From Geoalkalibacter ferrihydriticus DSM 17813 (GTDB taxonomy: Bacteria; Desulfobacterota; Desulfuromonadia; Desulfuromonadales; Geoalkalibacteraceae): 64,000 nt of DNA. The stretch spans positions 1 to 64,000 of the forward strand of contig NZ_JWJD01000001.1 in the NCBI RefSeq assembly GCF_000820505.1, in the 5' to 3' direction. A model generated the notes under the pieces. The model searched no databases and was not told the origin of the DNA. It was given only the letters and a program-made list of their open reading frames with translations. A program made the position numbers and the translations under genes. Below are positions 17,637 through 27,034 of this stretch, piece after piece. Position 1 is the stretch's first letter. The number at the start of each line of letters is the position of its first letter.

Positions 17637-17700
17637 ATTCTATAGAGAGTGACATTTGAGTCTCAAGCTGTAAACTCTCTGAAAGCGAGGCTGCTAACAC

Positions 17701-17880
17701 ATGACGTCAGAGAATAGACCGAAAACCGAACAGAAATCCCAATGGGACAAGGTGTTCCTTGAGGAGATAGCCTTCTTCGGACAGGAGCCCGGTGACGTTG
17801 CGAAAAAATCCCTGGAACTATTCCGGCGCGAGGCGGTGCGCTCGGTGCTGGAGCTTGGCTGCGGGACACAGCCGGTTGCG
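17701..17880 (+). pseudogene. N-terminal fragment of an SAM-dependent methyltransferase
   Basis: The product starts MTSENRPKTEQKSQWDKVFL and then EEIAFFGQEPGDVAKKSLEL, FRREAVRSVLELGCG. The last part is motif I of class I methyltransferases (VLELGCGxG), and the preceding sequence matches small methyltransferases that begin 'W-evF.e...FG.ePS..A..al..F...g...vLELGCGqGRD'. Just after GCG the sequence switches to a fragment of a different gene, so no functional enzyme remains. Confidence 0.6.
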
Positions 17881-17990
17881 TGCAGGGCTGTGCATCGATC
17901 ATGCGGGACGTGACGGGGCAGTGGAAAAAGGAAAAAGAACTGCGCAAGCGCCTGGCCGCCTGCAAAGAAGCGAGCGGAGCCCCTGCCTAG
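17881..17990 (+). pseudogene. C-terminal fragment of a PAS-type sensor protein
   Basis: In another frame the segment reads CASIMRDVTGQWKKEKELRK, RLAACKEASGAPA and a stop. 'aImRDVTerw..E..LR.rl' is the usual end of a PAS domain (PAC motif) leading into a coiled coil. The rest of the PAS gene is missing. Together with the methyltransferase piece it forms a chimeric scar. Confidence 0.45.
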
Positions 17991-18035
17991 TCGCGCGCGA
18001 TTGGAAAAATTGGTCCGTTAGGGCGAGGAAAAATT

Positions 18036-19286
18036 ATGGCGAGGAAAAAGGTTGCCATCGTGGGCATGGGATTTGGGGGGATTCGTGCGGCACGTATTCT
18101 GGCAGGCCATGGACTCGATGTCACTCTCGTGGACCGGAACAATTATCACTTGTTCCAGCCGCTGCTCTACCAGGTGGCAACCGCCGGTCTCGAACAGGAA
18201 TCCATCGCTTATCCCATACGTGCCATGGCTCGACACTGGCCAGATACCCGTTTCCTTCTGGCCGAGGTCACTGCCATCGATATCGACGCTCGCCGAATAC
18301 GGACGGTCACTGGAGACATATCGTACGACTATCTGGTTGTCGGAGCCGGAAGCATAACAAATTTCTTCGGTCTGCAATCCGTTGAACGCCACGCTTTCGA
18401 TCTCAAGGAACTGGCACATGCGGAAGAGTTGCGCAACCATATCCTGACCGCCTTTGAACGGGCGGTCAGGGAGCCGGACCCTGCCAGAAAACGTGCTCTG
18501 ATGACTTTCGTAATCGTCGGGGGGGGACCGACCGGCGTCGAATTCGCCGGGGCCCTTATCGAGTTGGTCCATTTCGTTCTCGCTAAGGATTACCCGGAAC
18601 TCAGTACACAGGCGGCCAGAGTGGTGCTAGTGGAGGCCAACGATCAGCTATTGGCAGCCATGCCTGAAAAACAGCGCCTGTATACACTTAAGAAGCTGCG
18701 CAGCATGTCGGTGGAGGTCCTACTCAACGCGAGCGTGGTCGACGCTAGCCAGGAGCGGGTGACTCTCGCGGACGGGGCGGTCATCCCGGCCCACACCCTG
18801 TTCTGGTCGGCGGGCGTCAAGGCGGCCCCGATAGCCGCTCATCTGGGGACCTCTCGAAAACACGGAGGGCGCGTTCCCGTCGAACCGGATCTCTCCCTGC
18901 CAGGTCATCCGGAGGTTTTTGTCATCGGCGATATGGCTTATCTGGAACAGGACGGCTCTGCTCTCCCCATGACAGCTCCTGTCGCCATGCAGATGGGAAT
19001 CTACGCGGGGAAAGCGATTCTGGCCAGAGAAGATAGACAGTCTCTGCGGCCTTTCCATTATCGAGATAAAGGGAGTATGGCCACGATTGGCCGCAGCGCT
19101 GCCGTCGCCAGCGCTTTCGGCATGCAATTTCGAGGTCATTTGGCCTGGCTGGTCTGGTTGCTGTTGCATCTTTATTACCTGATTGGTTTTCGCAATCGTA
19201 CTGTCGTCATGCTCAACTGGATCTGGTATTACTGGTTCCATGAACGTCAGGTTCGGCTGATTACCCGGCGGCGATCCTCTCCGTAA
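18036..19286 (+). CDS. ndh: Type II NADH:quinone oxidoreductase
   Basis: The product is a 416-residue flavoprotein with two Rossmann folds. The FAD-binding IVGMGFGGIRAARIL lies at residues 8-22. The NAD(P)H-binding VIVGGGPTGVEFAG lies near residue 165. A second FAD contact, VFVIGDMAYLE, is followed by PMTAPVAMQMGIYAGKAI. The C-terminus (LLLHLYYLIGFRNR and WIWYYWFHERQ) is the aromatic, amphipathic membrane-binding region of NDH-2. It oxidises NADH and reduces quinone at the inner face of the membrane without pumping protons. It stands alone; the weak upstream region is the chimeric scar. Family assignment is firm, and substrate preference between NADH and NADPH cannot be read. Confidence 0.92.
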   Translation: MARKKVAIVGMGFGGIRAARILAGHGLDVTLVDRNNYHLFQPLLYQVATAGLEQESIAYPIRAMARHWPDTRFLLAEVTAIDIDARRIRTVTGDISYDYLVVGAGSITNFFGLQSVERHAFDLKELAHAEELRNHILTAFERAVREPDPARKRALMTFVIVGGGPTGVEFAGALIELVHFVLAKDYPELSTQAARVVLVEANDQLLAAMPEKQRLYTLKKLRSMSVEVLLNASVVDASQERVTLADGAVIPAHTLFWSAGVKAAPIAAHLGTSRKHGGRVPVEPDLSLPGHPEVFVIGDMAYLEQDGSALPMTAPVAMQMGIYAGKAILAREDRQSLRPFHYRDKGSMATIGRSAAVASAFGMQFRGHLAWLVWLLLHLYYLIGFRNRTVVMLNWIWYYWFHERQVRLITRRRSSP

Positions 19287-19732
19287 AAGCCCTTGTCCCA
19301 CACACGAGACGGTGGCTTGCTCGAAGGCCCGCATATTTTGTTGAAAAACCAGGTTGCAAAGCCCGCACCGCCGACCGCACCGCCTGCCGCCATATTTTCG
19401 AGCGCCAGACGGGCAAGGTGTATCTCTATCGATGCAATGGGGTGCGAAAGTTGAGCCATTAATATATATAATCGTAGATTAAATGAGGATGGCTTCGTTA
19501 TGAAAATTAAGATAATTCTTTCAGATGACCCTAAAAGCATGCGTGAGTGTCCTGACAATTTTGTGTGATTCTGTACTGTATTTCTGTACTGTATTCCTGA
19601 CAGACAGAAATGGATGAAAATGTTATTTGAATGCAAAAAGGGGACGCGATGCAAAGCAGGGTCATTAGTGGATGTCAAAAACAATAAGAGCATTTCGGCT
19701 GCGGCCAGACTGCGGCGACTAGGGAAGAAAAC
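19287..19732. other. Intergenic region upstream of the two-component pair
   Basis: Contains no convincing gene. It carries two tandem TTCTGTACTGTATT-like boxes (about 19569 and 19583), the second leading into the 23-bp repeat that recurs at 21665. These could be regulator-binding sites for the NarL-like protein encoded downstream. Confidence 0.4.
19585..19607 (+). repeat. 23-bp repeat flanking the NarX/NarL-like pair, copy 1
   Basis: TGTACTGT followed by three bases and then CCTGACAGACAG recurs at 21665-21687 in the same orientation. Only the three bases between the two blocks show any difference. The two copies bracket the kinase and regulator genes. Confidence 0.75.
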
Positions 19733-20884
19733 GTGAAGGATAAAACGTCTGACGTGGAATTAATGACTGGTGAGACACAAAGACTCCTTCACGAACTTGA
19801 AGTCAGCCGAGCCGAACTGGAGATGCAAAATGTGGAGCTTCGTCAGTCCAGGGATGATGCGGAGAGGTTTCTTGAAAAATACTCCGACCTCTACGAATTT
19901 GCTCCGGTAGGCTACTTAACCCTTGACCGTAAAGGAACCATCACCTCCGTAAACCTCAGAGGCGCGAGCTTGTTGGGTGTTGCACGCCCTCGTCTGCTCG
20001 GCCAGCGTTTTGGATCATTAATTACGGGCCAAGACGGTCAAATTTTTACAGAATTCCTCGAATACTCATTTTGCAACCAGGATAAAACATCTTGCGAAGT
20101 CGCATTGAAAAACGAGGAAAATCGTTCGTTTTTCGTACAACTCGAAGCCATGGCAACTATTTCGGGGGAGGAGTGCGGACTTGCTCTGTTAGACATCACC
20201 GAACGCAAACTTGCCGCGGCAAATATGCGCGAATATGCAAGTCGACTGATAGCAATGGAGGAGCAGCTCAGGGTTAAACTTGCCGCGGAGTTGCACGACG
20301 AGATATGTCGCGATCTGACGGTCCTTGGCTTGAATATGGCGATCATCAACGACGCCATGACCGCTACCGCGCCGAAGAAACTCATTTCAAGAATCAAGGA
20401 CTCAGTAAAAATAGTCAAAGGCATAAGCCACACAGTCAGAAACATAATGGTGGGCCTTCGACCGCCGATGCTGGACGATTTTGGCCTGCTGGCCGCCGTG
20501 CGCTGGCACGCTGATCTGTTTTCAAAACGCACAGGCGTTGAGGTTTCTATCCAAGCTGACGAACCTTTCCCACGGTTTATGGTTGAAAAGGAAACAGCTC
20601 TCTTTCGCATATCGCAAGAGGCCCTCATGAATGTTTCCAAGCATGCAAATACACAGACCGTGACGATTATGCTGAAAAACACAAACGGTATCATTTTGTT
20701 TGATATTGTAGATCAAGGAAAAGGGTTTTTAGCTGAAAAATCATCACTTAACCAGACCGGTTGCGGATGGGGAATGACAATTATGCGTGAGCGTGCCGAG
20801 TTGAATGGTGGACATTTCCATGTAGATTCTGCACCTGGAAAAGGCACCAGGATTTCTGTTGTAATGCCCTCGGAAGTTATGTAA
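19733..20884 (+). CDS. PAS-containing NarX/DegS-type sensor histidine kinase
   Basis: Start is GTG 19733 after GGGAAG. The 383-residue protein is cytoplasmic. It has an N-terminal coiled coil (SRAELEMQNVELRQSRDDAE), a PAS domain (about residues 52-165, FAPVGYLTLDRKGTI) and a HisKA_3 dimerisation domain with AAELHDEICRDLTVLG (phospho-His). A HATPase_c domain follows, with ISQEALMNVSKHA (N box), DQGKGF and GWGMTIMRERAEL. This is the architecture of kinases pairing with LuxR-type regulators, and such a regulator follows directly (stop TAA and next ATG abut). The signal is unknown. The base composition is slightly more AT-rich than the neighbouring che operon. Confidence 0.92.
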   Translation: MKDKTSDVELMTGETQRLLHELEVSRAELEMQNVELRQSRDDAERFLEKYSDLYEFAPVGYLTLDRKGTITSVNLRGASLLGVARPRLLGQRFGSLITGQDGQIFTEFLEYSFCNQDKTSCEVALKNEENRSFFVQLEAMATISGEECGLALLDITERKLAAANMREYASRLIAMEEQLRVKLAAELHDEICRDLTVLGLNMAIINDAMTATAPKKLISRIKDSVKIVKGISHTVRNIMVGLRPPMLDDFGLLAAVRWHADLFSKRTGVEVSIQADEPFPRFMVEKETALFRISQEALMNVSKHANTQTVTIMLKNTNGIILFDIVDQGKGFLAEKSSLNQTGCGWGMTIMRERAELNGGHFHVDSAPGKGTRISVVMPSEVM

Positions 20885-21529
20885 ATGCCGATAAGAATCC
20901 TACTTGCCGATGACCATGCAGTCGTACGGGAAGGCCTCCGGACGCTACTCGAAGCTCAGGGCGATATGAAAGTTGTCGGTGAAGCCGGAAACGGTCGCGA
21001 AGCGCTGAATAAAGCTGTATTGCTGAACCCGAATATTATCCTTATGGACATCGCGATGCCGGAAGTAAGTGGGATCGACGCGACGCGAATGATACTCTTG
21101 CAAGTACCTGCGGCCAAAATACTTGTTCTTTCCACGTATCATACCACTGAGTATGTAAGTCGCGCGATGCAGGCCGGGGCTCGGGCCTTTATCCACAAGG
21201 CATCGGCGGGATTCAGCGTTGTCAATGCGGTACGAGCGGTCATGAAAGGCCGTCTATATTTCAGTGATGAAATTGTTGCACCGAAATTAAAACGCACCGG
21301 GAGTCCGGTTTGCCCTAAAACGCCCCTGGAAAGCTTGAGCCGACGTGAACGCGAGACCTTACAGTTGGTCGTGGAAGGTAATACGAATGCAACGATTGCC
21401 GAAAAACTTAATGTCTCTCAAAAAAGTGTTGAAACCTATCGCAGCAGGCTTATGGTGAAACTTGACATCGATAACGTTCCCGCCCTGGTCATCTTCGCAC
21501 TTCAGCACGGCGTCATCTCCCTTCCATGA
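20885..21529 (+). CDS. NarL/FixJ-family response regulator
   Basis: The 214-residue protein has a REC domain (residues 1-120: LLADDHAVVREGL acidic pair, LMDIAMPEVSG phospho-Asp, LSTYH Thr/Ser, FIHKASA Lys) and a LuxR-type HTH (about 148-205: LSRRERETLQLVVEGNTNAT, IAEKLNVSQKSVETYRSRL). It binds DNA as a dimer upon phosphorylation by the kinase encoded immediately upstream. Candidate targets are the TGTACTGT-type repeats on either side of the pair, possibly including the che operon promoter region at 21530-21759. Confidence 0.93.
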   Translation: MPIRILLADDHAVVREGLRTLLEAQGDMKVVGEAGNGREALNKAVLLNPNIILMDIAMPEVSGIDATRMILLQVPAAKILVLSTYHTTEYVSRAMQAGARAFIHKASAGFSVVNAVRAVMKGRLYFSDEIVAPKLKRTGSPVCPKTPLESLSRRERETLQLVVEGNTNATIAEKLNVSQKSVETYRSRLMVKLDIDNVPALVIFALQHGVISLP

Positions 21530-21664
21530 AACCTGTTTTCGTCAGCTAGGTTACTGATTCTCGCTTAGGTTCATAGAAACCGATCCCATACCACTGCCCC
21601 TCTCCAGTCCCAGCCAATATTTTCTGTCGTTCACCATCATCTCCCTGCAAAAAAAACCTATGTT

Positions 21665-21687
21665 TGTACTGTTTACCTGACAGACAG
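21665..21687 (+). repeat. 23-bp repeat flanking the NarX/NarL-like pair, copy 2
   Basis: Second copy of the element at 19585, with the CCTGACAGACAG core identical. It sits 73 bases upstream of the first che-operon gene, a position suited to an activator site. Confidence 0.75.
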
Positions 21688-21759
21688 TCATTCGGAATTA
21701 AACTAATTTCATTTAAAATATGCAGCCTTCCGGCAGCAAAACCTTAAGGAGATTATTCC

Positions 21760-23679
21760 ATGGCCCTGGTGAAAAAATCTAACGCCCAGTTTCAAGGCAC
21801 TTCCACCACTGAAGGTAAAACCTCTGCCGTTGCCGCCCGCGAGGCTGAGGCACAGCGCAAGAAGGCCCGCACCCTGGCCAAGCAGCAACAAGCTGCCGAG
21901 CGGATTGCCGCCGCCACGGGTCAGTTGTCCGCAGGGATCAATGAAGCAGCTTCCGCATCAGAAGAGTTAAAGCGCGCCTCCGACCAGATTGCAGCAGGCG
22001 CTGAAGAAGCTTCCGGCGCTGCCCAGGAATGCCTGGCCGCCTTCAAGCAAGTGGCGGTCGCCATTACCCGACAGTTGCAAAATGCAGAAGTAAGCCAGAC
22101 CAAGGCTGAGGGAACACAGCAACTGGTTGCCAGAACCAGCGGTGATATCAGCCTGATGGTGACCAATGTCGGCGTTGCTGCCCAGCGTCAGAACGCTTCG
22201 GTACAGTTGGTGGCGGAACTGGAAAAACAGGCTGCCAACATTGGCGAAATCATCAAAGCGGTGGTGCGCATTGCCGACCAGACCAACCTGCTGGCCTTAA
22301 ACGCCGCCATTGAAGCGGCGCGGGCCGGAAAACATGGCAAAGGCTTTGCCGTGGTGGCTGATGAAGTGAGAACCCTGGCCGAAACCTCCGAAAAAAGCGC
22401 CAAGCAGATCTCGGACCTGGTGGGACAGATCCAGCAGGAAGTACAAGTCATTGCTGAAGGGATCAGCAGTTCAGCCAAGAGTGTGGAAGGTGAGGTTGAA
22501 AACGGCAAGATCATTTCCCAGCAACTGGATCAGGTACGGCTTGACGCCCAGGAGATCGTTAAAGGCGTTGTGGAGATCGCCACGGGTGCAGCCCAATCCA
22601 GTGTTGCGGCAGAGCAGGCCCTGAAAGGTACCGAGGCCATTGCCGCAGCAGCAGAGGAACAATCAGCCGCATCGGAAGAGTCGTCCAAAACCGTTGACGA
22701 ACAGACCAAAGCTTTAGCTGAGTGTGAGCAAACCGCTAAGAGCCTCTCGGAGTTAACCGAAGACCTGAAAAATTCTACCGATGTGGCCAAAAGCGCCGAG
22801 GAAGTTGCCTCAGCCGCCGAAGAGCTTTCCTCTGCCGTGTCGGAAATCAACCGCTCCGGCACCCAGATCATGGTGGCCATTGAGCAGATTCGTAAGGGAG
22901 CCGAAGTCCAGTCCTCGGCCTCAGAAGAATCAGCCGCTGCCATCTCCCAGATCGAAAAGGGAGCAGAGATCGCTCAGAACCGCGCCACCAACGGCGTGGA
23001 AAAAATTGCGGCCATTAAAAACCTGCTGGACACCAACAAAACCTCCGTTGACTCACTGATAGCAGGTATTTCCGCATCCGCCGCCAGTTCACGGGACAGC
23101 ATCAGACAGATCAAGGAACTGGAACTGGTTGCCCGACGCATCGACAAGATCGTCGACGCCATCACCACTGTTTCCATCCAGACCAACATGCTGGCGGTAA
23201 ACGGCTCCATCGAAGCGGCCCGGGCCGGCGAATTTGGCAAGGGTTTTGTGGTGGTGGCCACCGATATCCGCAACCTGGCCCATGATTCCGCTGAAAATGC
23301 CGACCGGATCAAGGATCTGGTCAAGGCGGTGCAGGATCAGATCGGCATGGTAGGGCGCGACCTGGACGAGATTGTCGCCACCGCCAATGCTGAAGTGGAA
23401 AAGGCCAAATCCTCAACAGCCAACCTGATCCTGATTGAAGACGACATCGCCACGGTAGAAAGCGGTCAGAAAGAAATTCTGTCTGCCTCCACCGAGATCG
23501 CCGTTGCCATAGGCCAAGTGAAAAAAGGGATCGAGCAGATCGCCTCGGCCGCCCAGGAAGCCGACAAGGCAGCAACCGAGTCAGCCACAGCAGCCAAGCA
23601 GCAGTCCCAGGGTGCAGAAGAGTTGGCAGCTGCCATAGAAGAGATTGCTTCCCTTGCCGACGAACTGCAAAGCGCCTGA
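21760..23679 (+). CDS. Soluble chemoreceptor with two MCP signalling tips
   Basis: The 639-residue protein has no membrane segment or sensor domain and is almost wholly heptad-repeat helix. Two complete receptor hairpin tips are present: [20 protein letters not shown] (about residue 172) with [12 protein letters not shown], and [20 protein letters not shown] (about residue 473) with [15 protein letters not shown]. Each tip binds CheA and CheW in normal receptors, so one chain carries two signalling units, the second with diverged residues. Multiple A-A-E-E-S/Q motifs between them resemble methylation sites ([10 protein letters not shown]-type). AAGGAG precedes the ATG. It heads the operon. 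Cytoplasmic arrays are normally positioned by ParA-type proteins, and one is encoded downstream. Confidence 0.9.
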   Translation: MALVKKSNAQFQGTSTTEGKTSAVAAREAEAQRKKARTLAKQQQAAERIAAATGQLSAGINEAASASEELKRASDQIAAGAEEASGAAQECLAAFKQVAVAITRQLQNAEVSQTKAEGTQQLVARTSGDISLMVTNVGVAAQRQNASVQLVAELEKQAANIGEIIKAVVRIADQTNLLALNAAIEAARAGKHGKGFAVVADEVRTLAETSEKSAKQISDLVGQIQQEVQVIAEGISSSAKSVEGEVENGKIISQQLDQVRLDAQEIVKGVVEIATGAAQSSVAAEQALKGTEAIAAAAEEQSAASEESSKTVDEQTKALAECEQTAKSLSELTEDLKNSTDVAKSAEEVASAAEELSSAVSEINRSGTQIMVAIEQIRKGAEVQSSASEESAAAISQIEKGAEIAQNRATNGVEKIAAIKNLLDTNKTSVDSLIAGISASAASSRDSIRQIKELELVARRIDKIVDAITTVSIQTNMLAVNGSIEAARAGEFGKGFVVVATDIRNLAHDSAENADRIKDLVKAVQDQIGMVGRDLDEIVATANAEVEKAKSSTANLILIEDDIATVESGQKEILSASTEIAVAIGQVKKGIEQIASAAQEADKAATESATAAKQQSQGAEELAAAIEEIASLADELQSA

Positions 23680-23694
23680 TAGGAGTGTGACAAC

Positions 23695-25263
23695 ATGACA
23701 ACAGTTAAGCTGGAAGAACCGGAAAATCGGGAACATACCGATAATGATGAAAGCGATGATACTCAGGACTCCGATACCCGTCAGTTTGTCACCTTCATTG
23801 CCGGAGATGAGGTCTTTGCTGTGGACATGACGCCGGTTCAGGAGATCATCCGGGTACCGGACGTGGTGCGGGTTCCGTTGGCCCCGCACACTCTGGAAGG
23901 ACTGGCCAATCTGCGTGGCAAGGTGCTGCCAATCATCTCCCTGCGCCGCATTTTCGGCTTCGATGAATGTGACTACAATGATTCAACCCGGGCCATCGTC
24001 ATTGATCTCGGCCAACCGCTAGGGTTTGTCGTTGACCGGGTCGCAAGTGTTGTTGGTGTGGAAACGGGCAAAATTGAAGGAGTGGAGTCCATCCGCAGTA
24101 CGGTGAACACCGAACTGCTCTCCGGGCTGATCAAGGATGTTGGCGGACACGCCATGATCATGGTGCTGGATTTTGCCAAACTGATCGCTCAAGAGTTTGC
24201 GGAGATAGCAGCTGTTTCCAAAAACTCGGACCTTTCCACGACCCGTTCGCAAACAACGGAAGCAGACGACGAGAAGAGCGACGACGAATTACAACTGGTC
24301 AGCTTTGAAGTGGCCGGTCAAGAATATGCCATGGCCATCGAAGATGTACAGGAGATCGTCCAGATTCCGGAAGAGATCATCCATGTGCCCCATGCAGAAT
24401 CCCATGTCATGGGGGTCATGACCCTGCGTAACCGGCTGTTGCCCCTGGTCAATCTGCGCCGCATGTTTGATTTGCCCAGCCGCGAAAACGACGACCATAG
24501 CCGTATTGTTGTGGTGTCATTGGGAGCATCGTCGGTTGGCGTCGTCATGGATAGCGTCAATGAAGTTTTAAGGGTGGCAAAGACAGATGTGGACGCCATG
24601 CCGGGTCTTTTGGCCCGTGATGGTGATCTTGCGGACATTACCGAGATCTGCCGTTTGAATAATGGCAAGCGCCTGGTGTCAATCATCTCGGCCAACAACC
24701 TGTTTCGGCATTCCGCTGTGAAGGAGGCCATGACAACCGTGGAAACGATGGATAACAACAAGAATCCGGGGCACGACCCGGATAACGATGAACTGACTTC
24801 TGACGATGATGAGCAGGTGGTTGTGTTTCGGCTGGGTAAGGAAGAGTTCGGGGTGCCGATCGACAGTGTCCAGGAAATTGTCCGGGTACCTGAAGAGCTG
24901 ACCCATGTGCCCAAAGCCCCCCCATTTGTGGAAGGGGTTATCAACCTTCGCGGTTCGGTGCTGCCGGTGATTGATCTGCGACGTCGCCTCGGCATGCCGG
25001 CGGTTGAACGTTCTGATAGGCAGCGTGTCATGGTGTTCCTGATTTCCGACATAAGAACCGGTTTTATCGTGGACCTGGTGGCCGAAGTACTCAAAATCCC
25101 CAAGAACGCCATTGAGCCGGCGCCGATGCTTTCCAGTGAACAGGCACGACTTGTGGCGCGCATGGCCAATCTTGAAAAACTGAAACGGATGGTTCAAATG
25201 ATTGAACCTTCTCACCTGATCGACAGCGGTGATATGGCGCAGTTGGCTCAATTGGGAGGGTAA
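23695..25263 (+). CDS. cheW: Triple-domain CheW adaptor
   Basis: Three CheW domains lie in tandem: about residues 28-170 (FVTFIAGDEVFAVDMTPVQE, IIRVPD, LANLRGKVLPIISLRR), 192-345 (LVSFEVAGQEYAMAIEDVQE, MTLRNRLLPLVNLRR) and 375-515 (VVFRLGKEEFGVPIDSVQE, INLRGSVLPVIDLRRRLG). They are joined by acidic linkers rich in D and E. Each carries the LRG/LRN-lP-i-LRR motif that contacts receptor and CheA, though the second has LRN instead of LRG. Normal CheW has one domain of about 160 residues. It follows the receptor gene by 15 bases with GGAGTG upstream. A trivalent adaptor could crosslink receptor arrays. Confidence 0.92.
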   Translation: MTTVKLEEPENREHTDNDESDDTQDSDTRQFVTFIAGDEVFAVDMTPVQEIIRVPDVVRVPLAPHTLEGLANLRGKVLPIISLRRIFGFDECDYNDSTRAIVIDLGQPLGFVVDRVASVVGVETGKIEGVESIRSTVNTELLSGLIKDVGGHAMIMVLDFAKLIAQEFAEIAAVSKNSDLSTTRSQTTEADDEKSDDELQLVSFEVAGQEYAMAIEDVQEIVQIPEEIIHVPHAESHVMGVMTLRNRLLPLVNLRRMFDLPSRENDDHSRIVVVSLGASSVGVVMDSVNEVLRVAKTDVDAMPGLLARDGDLADITEICRLNNGKRLVSIISANNLFRHSAVKEAMTTVETMDNNKNPGHDPDNDELTSDDDEQVVVFRLGKEEFGVPIDSVQEIVRVPEELTHVPKAPPFVEGVINLRGSVLPVIDLRRRLGMPAVERSDRQRVMVFLISDIRTGFIVDLVAEVLKIPKNAIEPAPMLSSEQARLVARMANLEKLKRMVQMIEPSHLIDSGDMAQLAQLGG

Positions 25264-25269
25264 CAATCT

Positions 25270-26337
25270 ATGATCAAACTTCTCATTGTTGACGATTCAG
25301 CCCTGATGCGACGTCTGTTGAATACGCTGTTCCAGGCTGAGGGCGATTTTACGATCCAGATAGCGCATAACGGCAAAGAGGCAGTGGCGCTGAATCGTGA
25401 CTTTATGCCCGATGTGGTGACCCTGGATATCAACATGCCGGAGATGGACGGCATTACCGCCCTGTCACTGATTATGGCGGAACGACCCGTGCCGGTGGTC
25501 ATGGTCTCGTCCCTCACGGAAAAGGGGGCCCTGGCAACCTTTGAAGCCCTGCATCTGGGAGCTGTTGATTATGTGACCAAGCCTGGAGGGACAATTTCAT
25601 TATCCCTTGAAGAGATCAGTAAAACGTTGATCAGCAAAGTGCGCGCAGCGGCCGGATCCAAGGTCAAAGGTAAGTCTTCGGCGAGGGGCCTAGCTCAGCG
25701 CTTGCGTGAAGAACGGGAAAAACCACCGACACGGCAACCGGTCATCCGACGTGGACCGGGTAACGAGGGGTTGGTGATCATCGGTGTTTCCACCGGTGGC
25801 CCCCGGACTCTTGAAGATGTTCTGCCTCTGTTGCCGGCGGACTTTCCCTGGCCGGTATTGGTGGCCCAGCATATGCCGTCTACATTTACCCGCCCTTTTG
25901 CCGACCGTATGAACGGTTTGTGTCCTCTTGCGGTTGTGGAAGCCAGCCAACCGATGCCTGTGGAGCCGGGAAAAATCTATATCGGCAAGGGCGGAGCGGA
26001 CATGGTGCTGGGAAACCGCAGCGGCACATTGACGGTATTAGCCAAACCGGAACACAAAGACTACATGTGGCACCCTTCGGTGGAACTTCTGGGGCGTTCC
26101 GCTCTTGAATGTTGCGATCCATCTCGTGTGGTCGGGGTGATGCTGACCGGCATGGGGCACGACGGCGCTGATGTTTTTGCCGAGATAAAAAAACGGGGTG
26201 GGCGCACCATTGCCGAATCAGAAGAATCGTCCGTGGTTTTCGGGATGCCTGCCGAACTGATCGCACGGGGCGGGGCAAGCATTGTATTACCTTCGGATAA
26301 GGTGGCGAGACAACTGATCACCTGGGCTGGACGGTAA
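25270..26337 (+). CDS. cheB: CheB protein-glutamate methylesterase
   Basis: Residues 1-120 form REC (LLIVDDSALMRRLL, VTLDINMPEMDG, MVSSLT, YVTKPGG). A linker rich in basic residues follows, and the methylesterase domain spans about 165-350. The catalytic triad is visible: Ser in GVSTGGPRTL, His in AQHMPSTFT and Asp in MLTGMGHDGADV. The enzyme removes methyl groups from receptor glutamates (and deamidates glutamines) when phosphorylated by CheA, giving adaptation. It begins six bases after the triple CheW gene. Confidence 0.95.
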   Translation: MIKLLIVDDSALMRRLLNTLFQAEGDFTIQIAHNGKEAVALNRDFMPDVVTLDINMPEMDGITALSLIMAERPVPVVMVSSLTEKGALATFEALHLGAVDYVTKPGGTISLSLEEISKTLISKVRAAAGSKVKGKSSARGLAQRLREEREKPPTRQPVIRRGPGNEGLVIIGVSTGGPRTLEDVLPLLPADFPWPVLVAQHMPSTFTRPFADRMNGLCPLAVVEASQPMPVEPGKIYIGKGGADMVLGNRSGTLTVLAKPEHKDYMWHPSVELLGRSALECCDPSRVVGVMLTGMGHDGADVFAEIKKRGGRTIAESEESSVVFGMPAELIARGGASIVLPSDKVARQLITWAGR

Positions 26338-26404
26338 GCTGGATGCAAATATCGATGATGCTTTTTAGATTTTGAATAGTATTTAAAATCACTAAAGGAA
26401 CAAA

Positions 26405-27028
26405 ATGGCATTCATTAAACAGCAATCGAGCCAAATAATAGAACAGAATGAGCGAAAACACGATCGTGACTGCGCCAATCTGGTACTACAGCTTTCCGAT
26501 CCCAGTCCAACAGCAAGGCGCTGGGCGGCGCGGGATCTGGCTGATTGTCCCGATTCTTCCGGCGCTCTTGTAGAACAATTACAGCGCGAACAGGACAGCT
26601 CGGTACGGGGAATAATCCTCACGACCCTTACACACTTGGGTGACGAGGAAGCTGTTTCAGGGCTGGTGAACTGTCTGCGCAGCGAAGACGCTTCGTTGCG
26701 CAACGAGGCGATTGAGGCTATGAAATTTTTACCTTCTGAAGTTGCGCCCATCATGGGCCAGCTACTCAAAGATCCGGACCCGGATGTGCGCATTTTTGCG
26801 GTCAATGTCCTTGAGTCACTGCGGCACGAACAGGTTGAGGAGTGGTTAAGAGAAGTTATTGAACATGACGCCCATGTCAATGTTTGTGCTTCAGCAGTAG
26901 ATCTGCTTGGTGAAGTCGGGTCCACATATTCATGGGAAGCCTTGGAAAATCTGAAAGTAAGGTTTCCAGACGAACCATTCATCAGCTTTGCGGCCGACCT
27001 GGCCCTGAAGCGCATCCGTAGCACCTGA
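26405..27028 (+). CDS. HEAT-repeat protein of the chemosensory operon
   Basis: The 207-residue protein is built of about five HEAT-like helical repeats: LVLQLSDPSPTARRWAARDL, LVEQLQREQDSSVRGIILTT, LVNCLRSEDASLRNEAIEAM, LLKDPDPDVRIFAVNVLESL and a last diverged one. There is no catalytic motif. HEAT proteins occur in several non-flagellar chemosensory operons, where they are thought to be scaffolds or coupling factors. ATG follows AAAGGAAC. It lies between cheB and cheR, with six bases to cheR. Confidence 0.85.
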   Translation: MAFIKQQSSQIIEQNERKHDRDCANLVLQLSDPSPTARRWAARDLADCPDSSGALVEQLQREQDSSVRGIILTTLTHLGDEEAVSGLVNCLRSEDASLRNEAIEAMKFLPSEVAPIMGQLLKDPDPDVRIFAVNVLESLRHEQVEEWLREVIEHDAHVNVCASAVDLLGEVGSTYSWEALENLKVRFPDEPFISFAADLALKRIRST

Positions 27029-27034
27029 CCCAAT

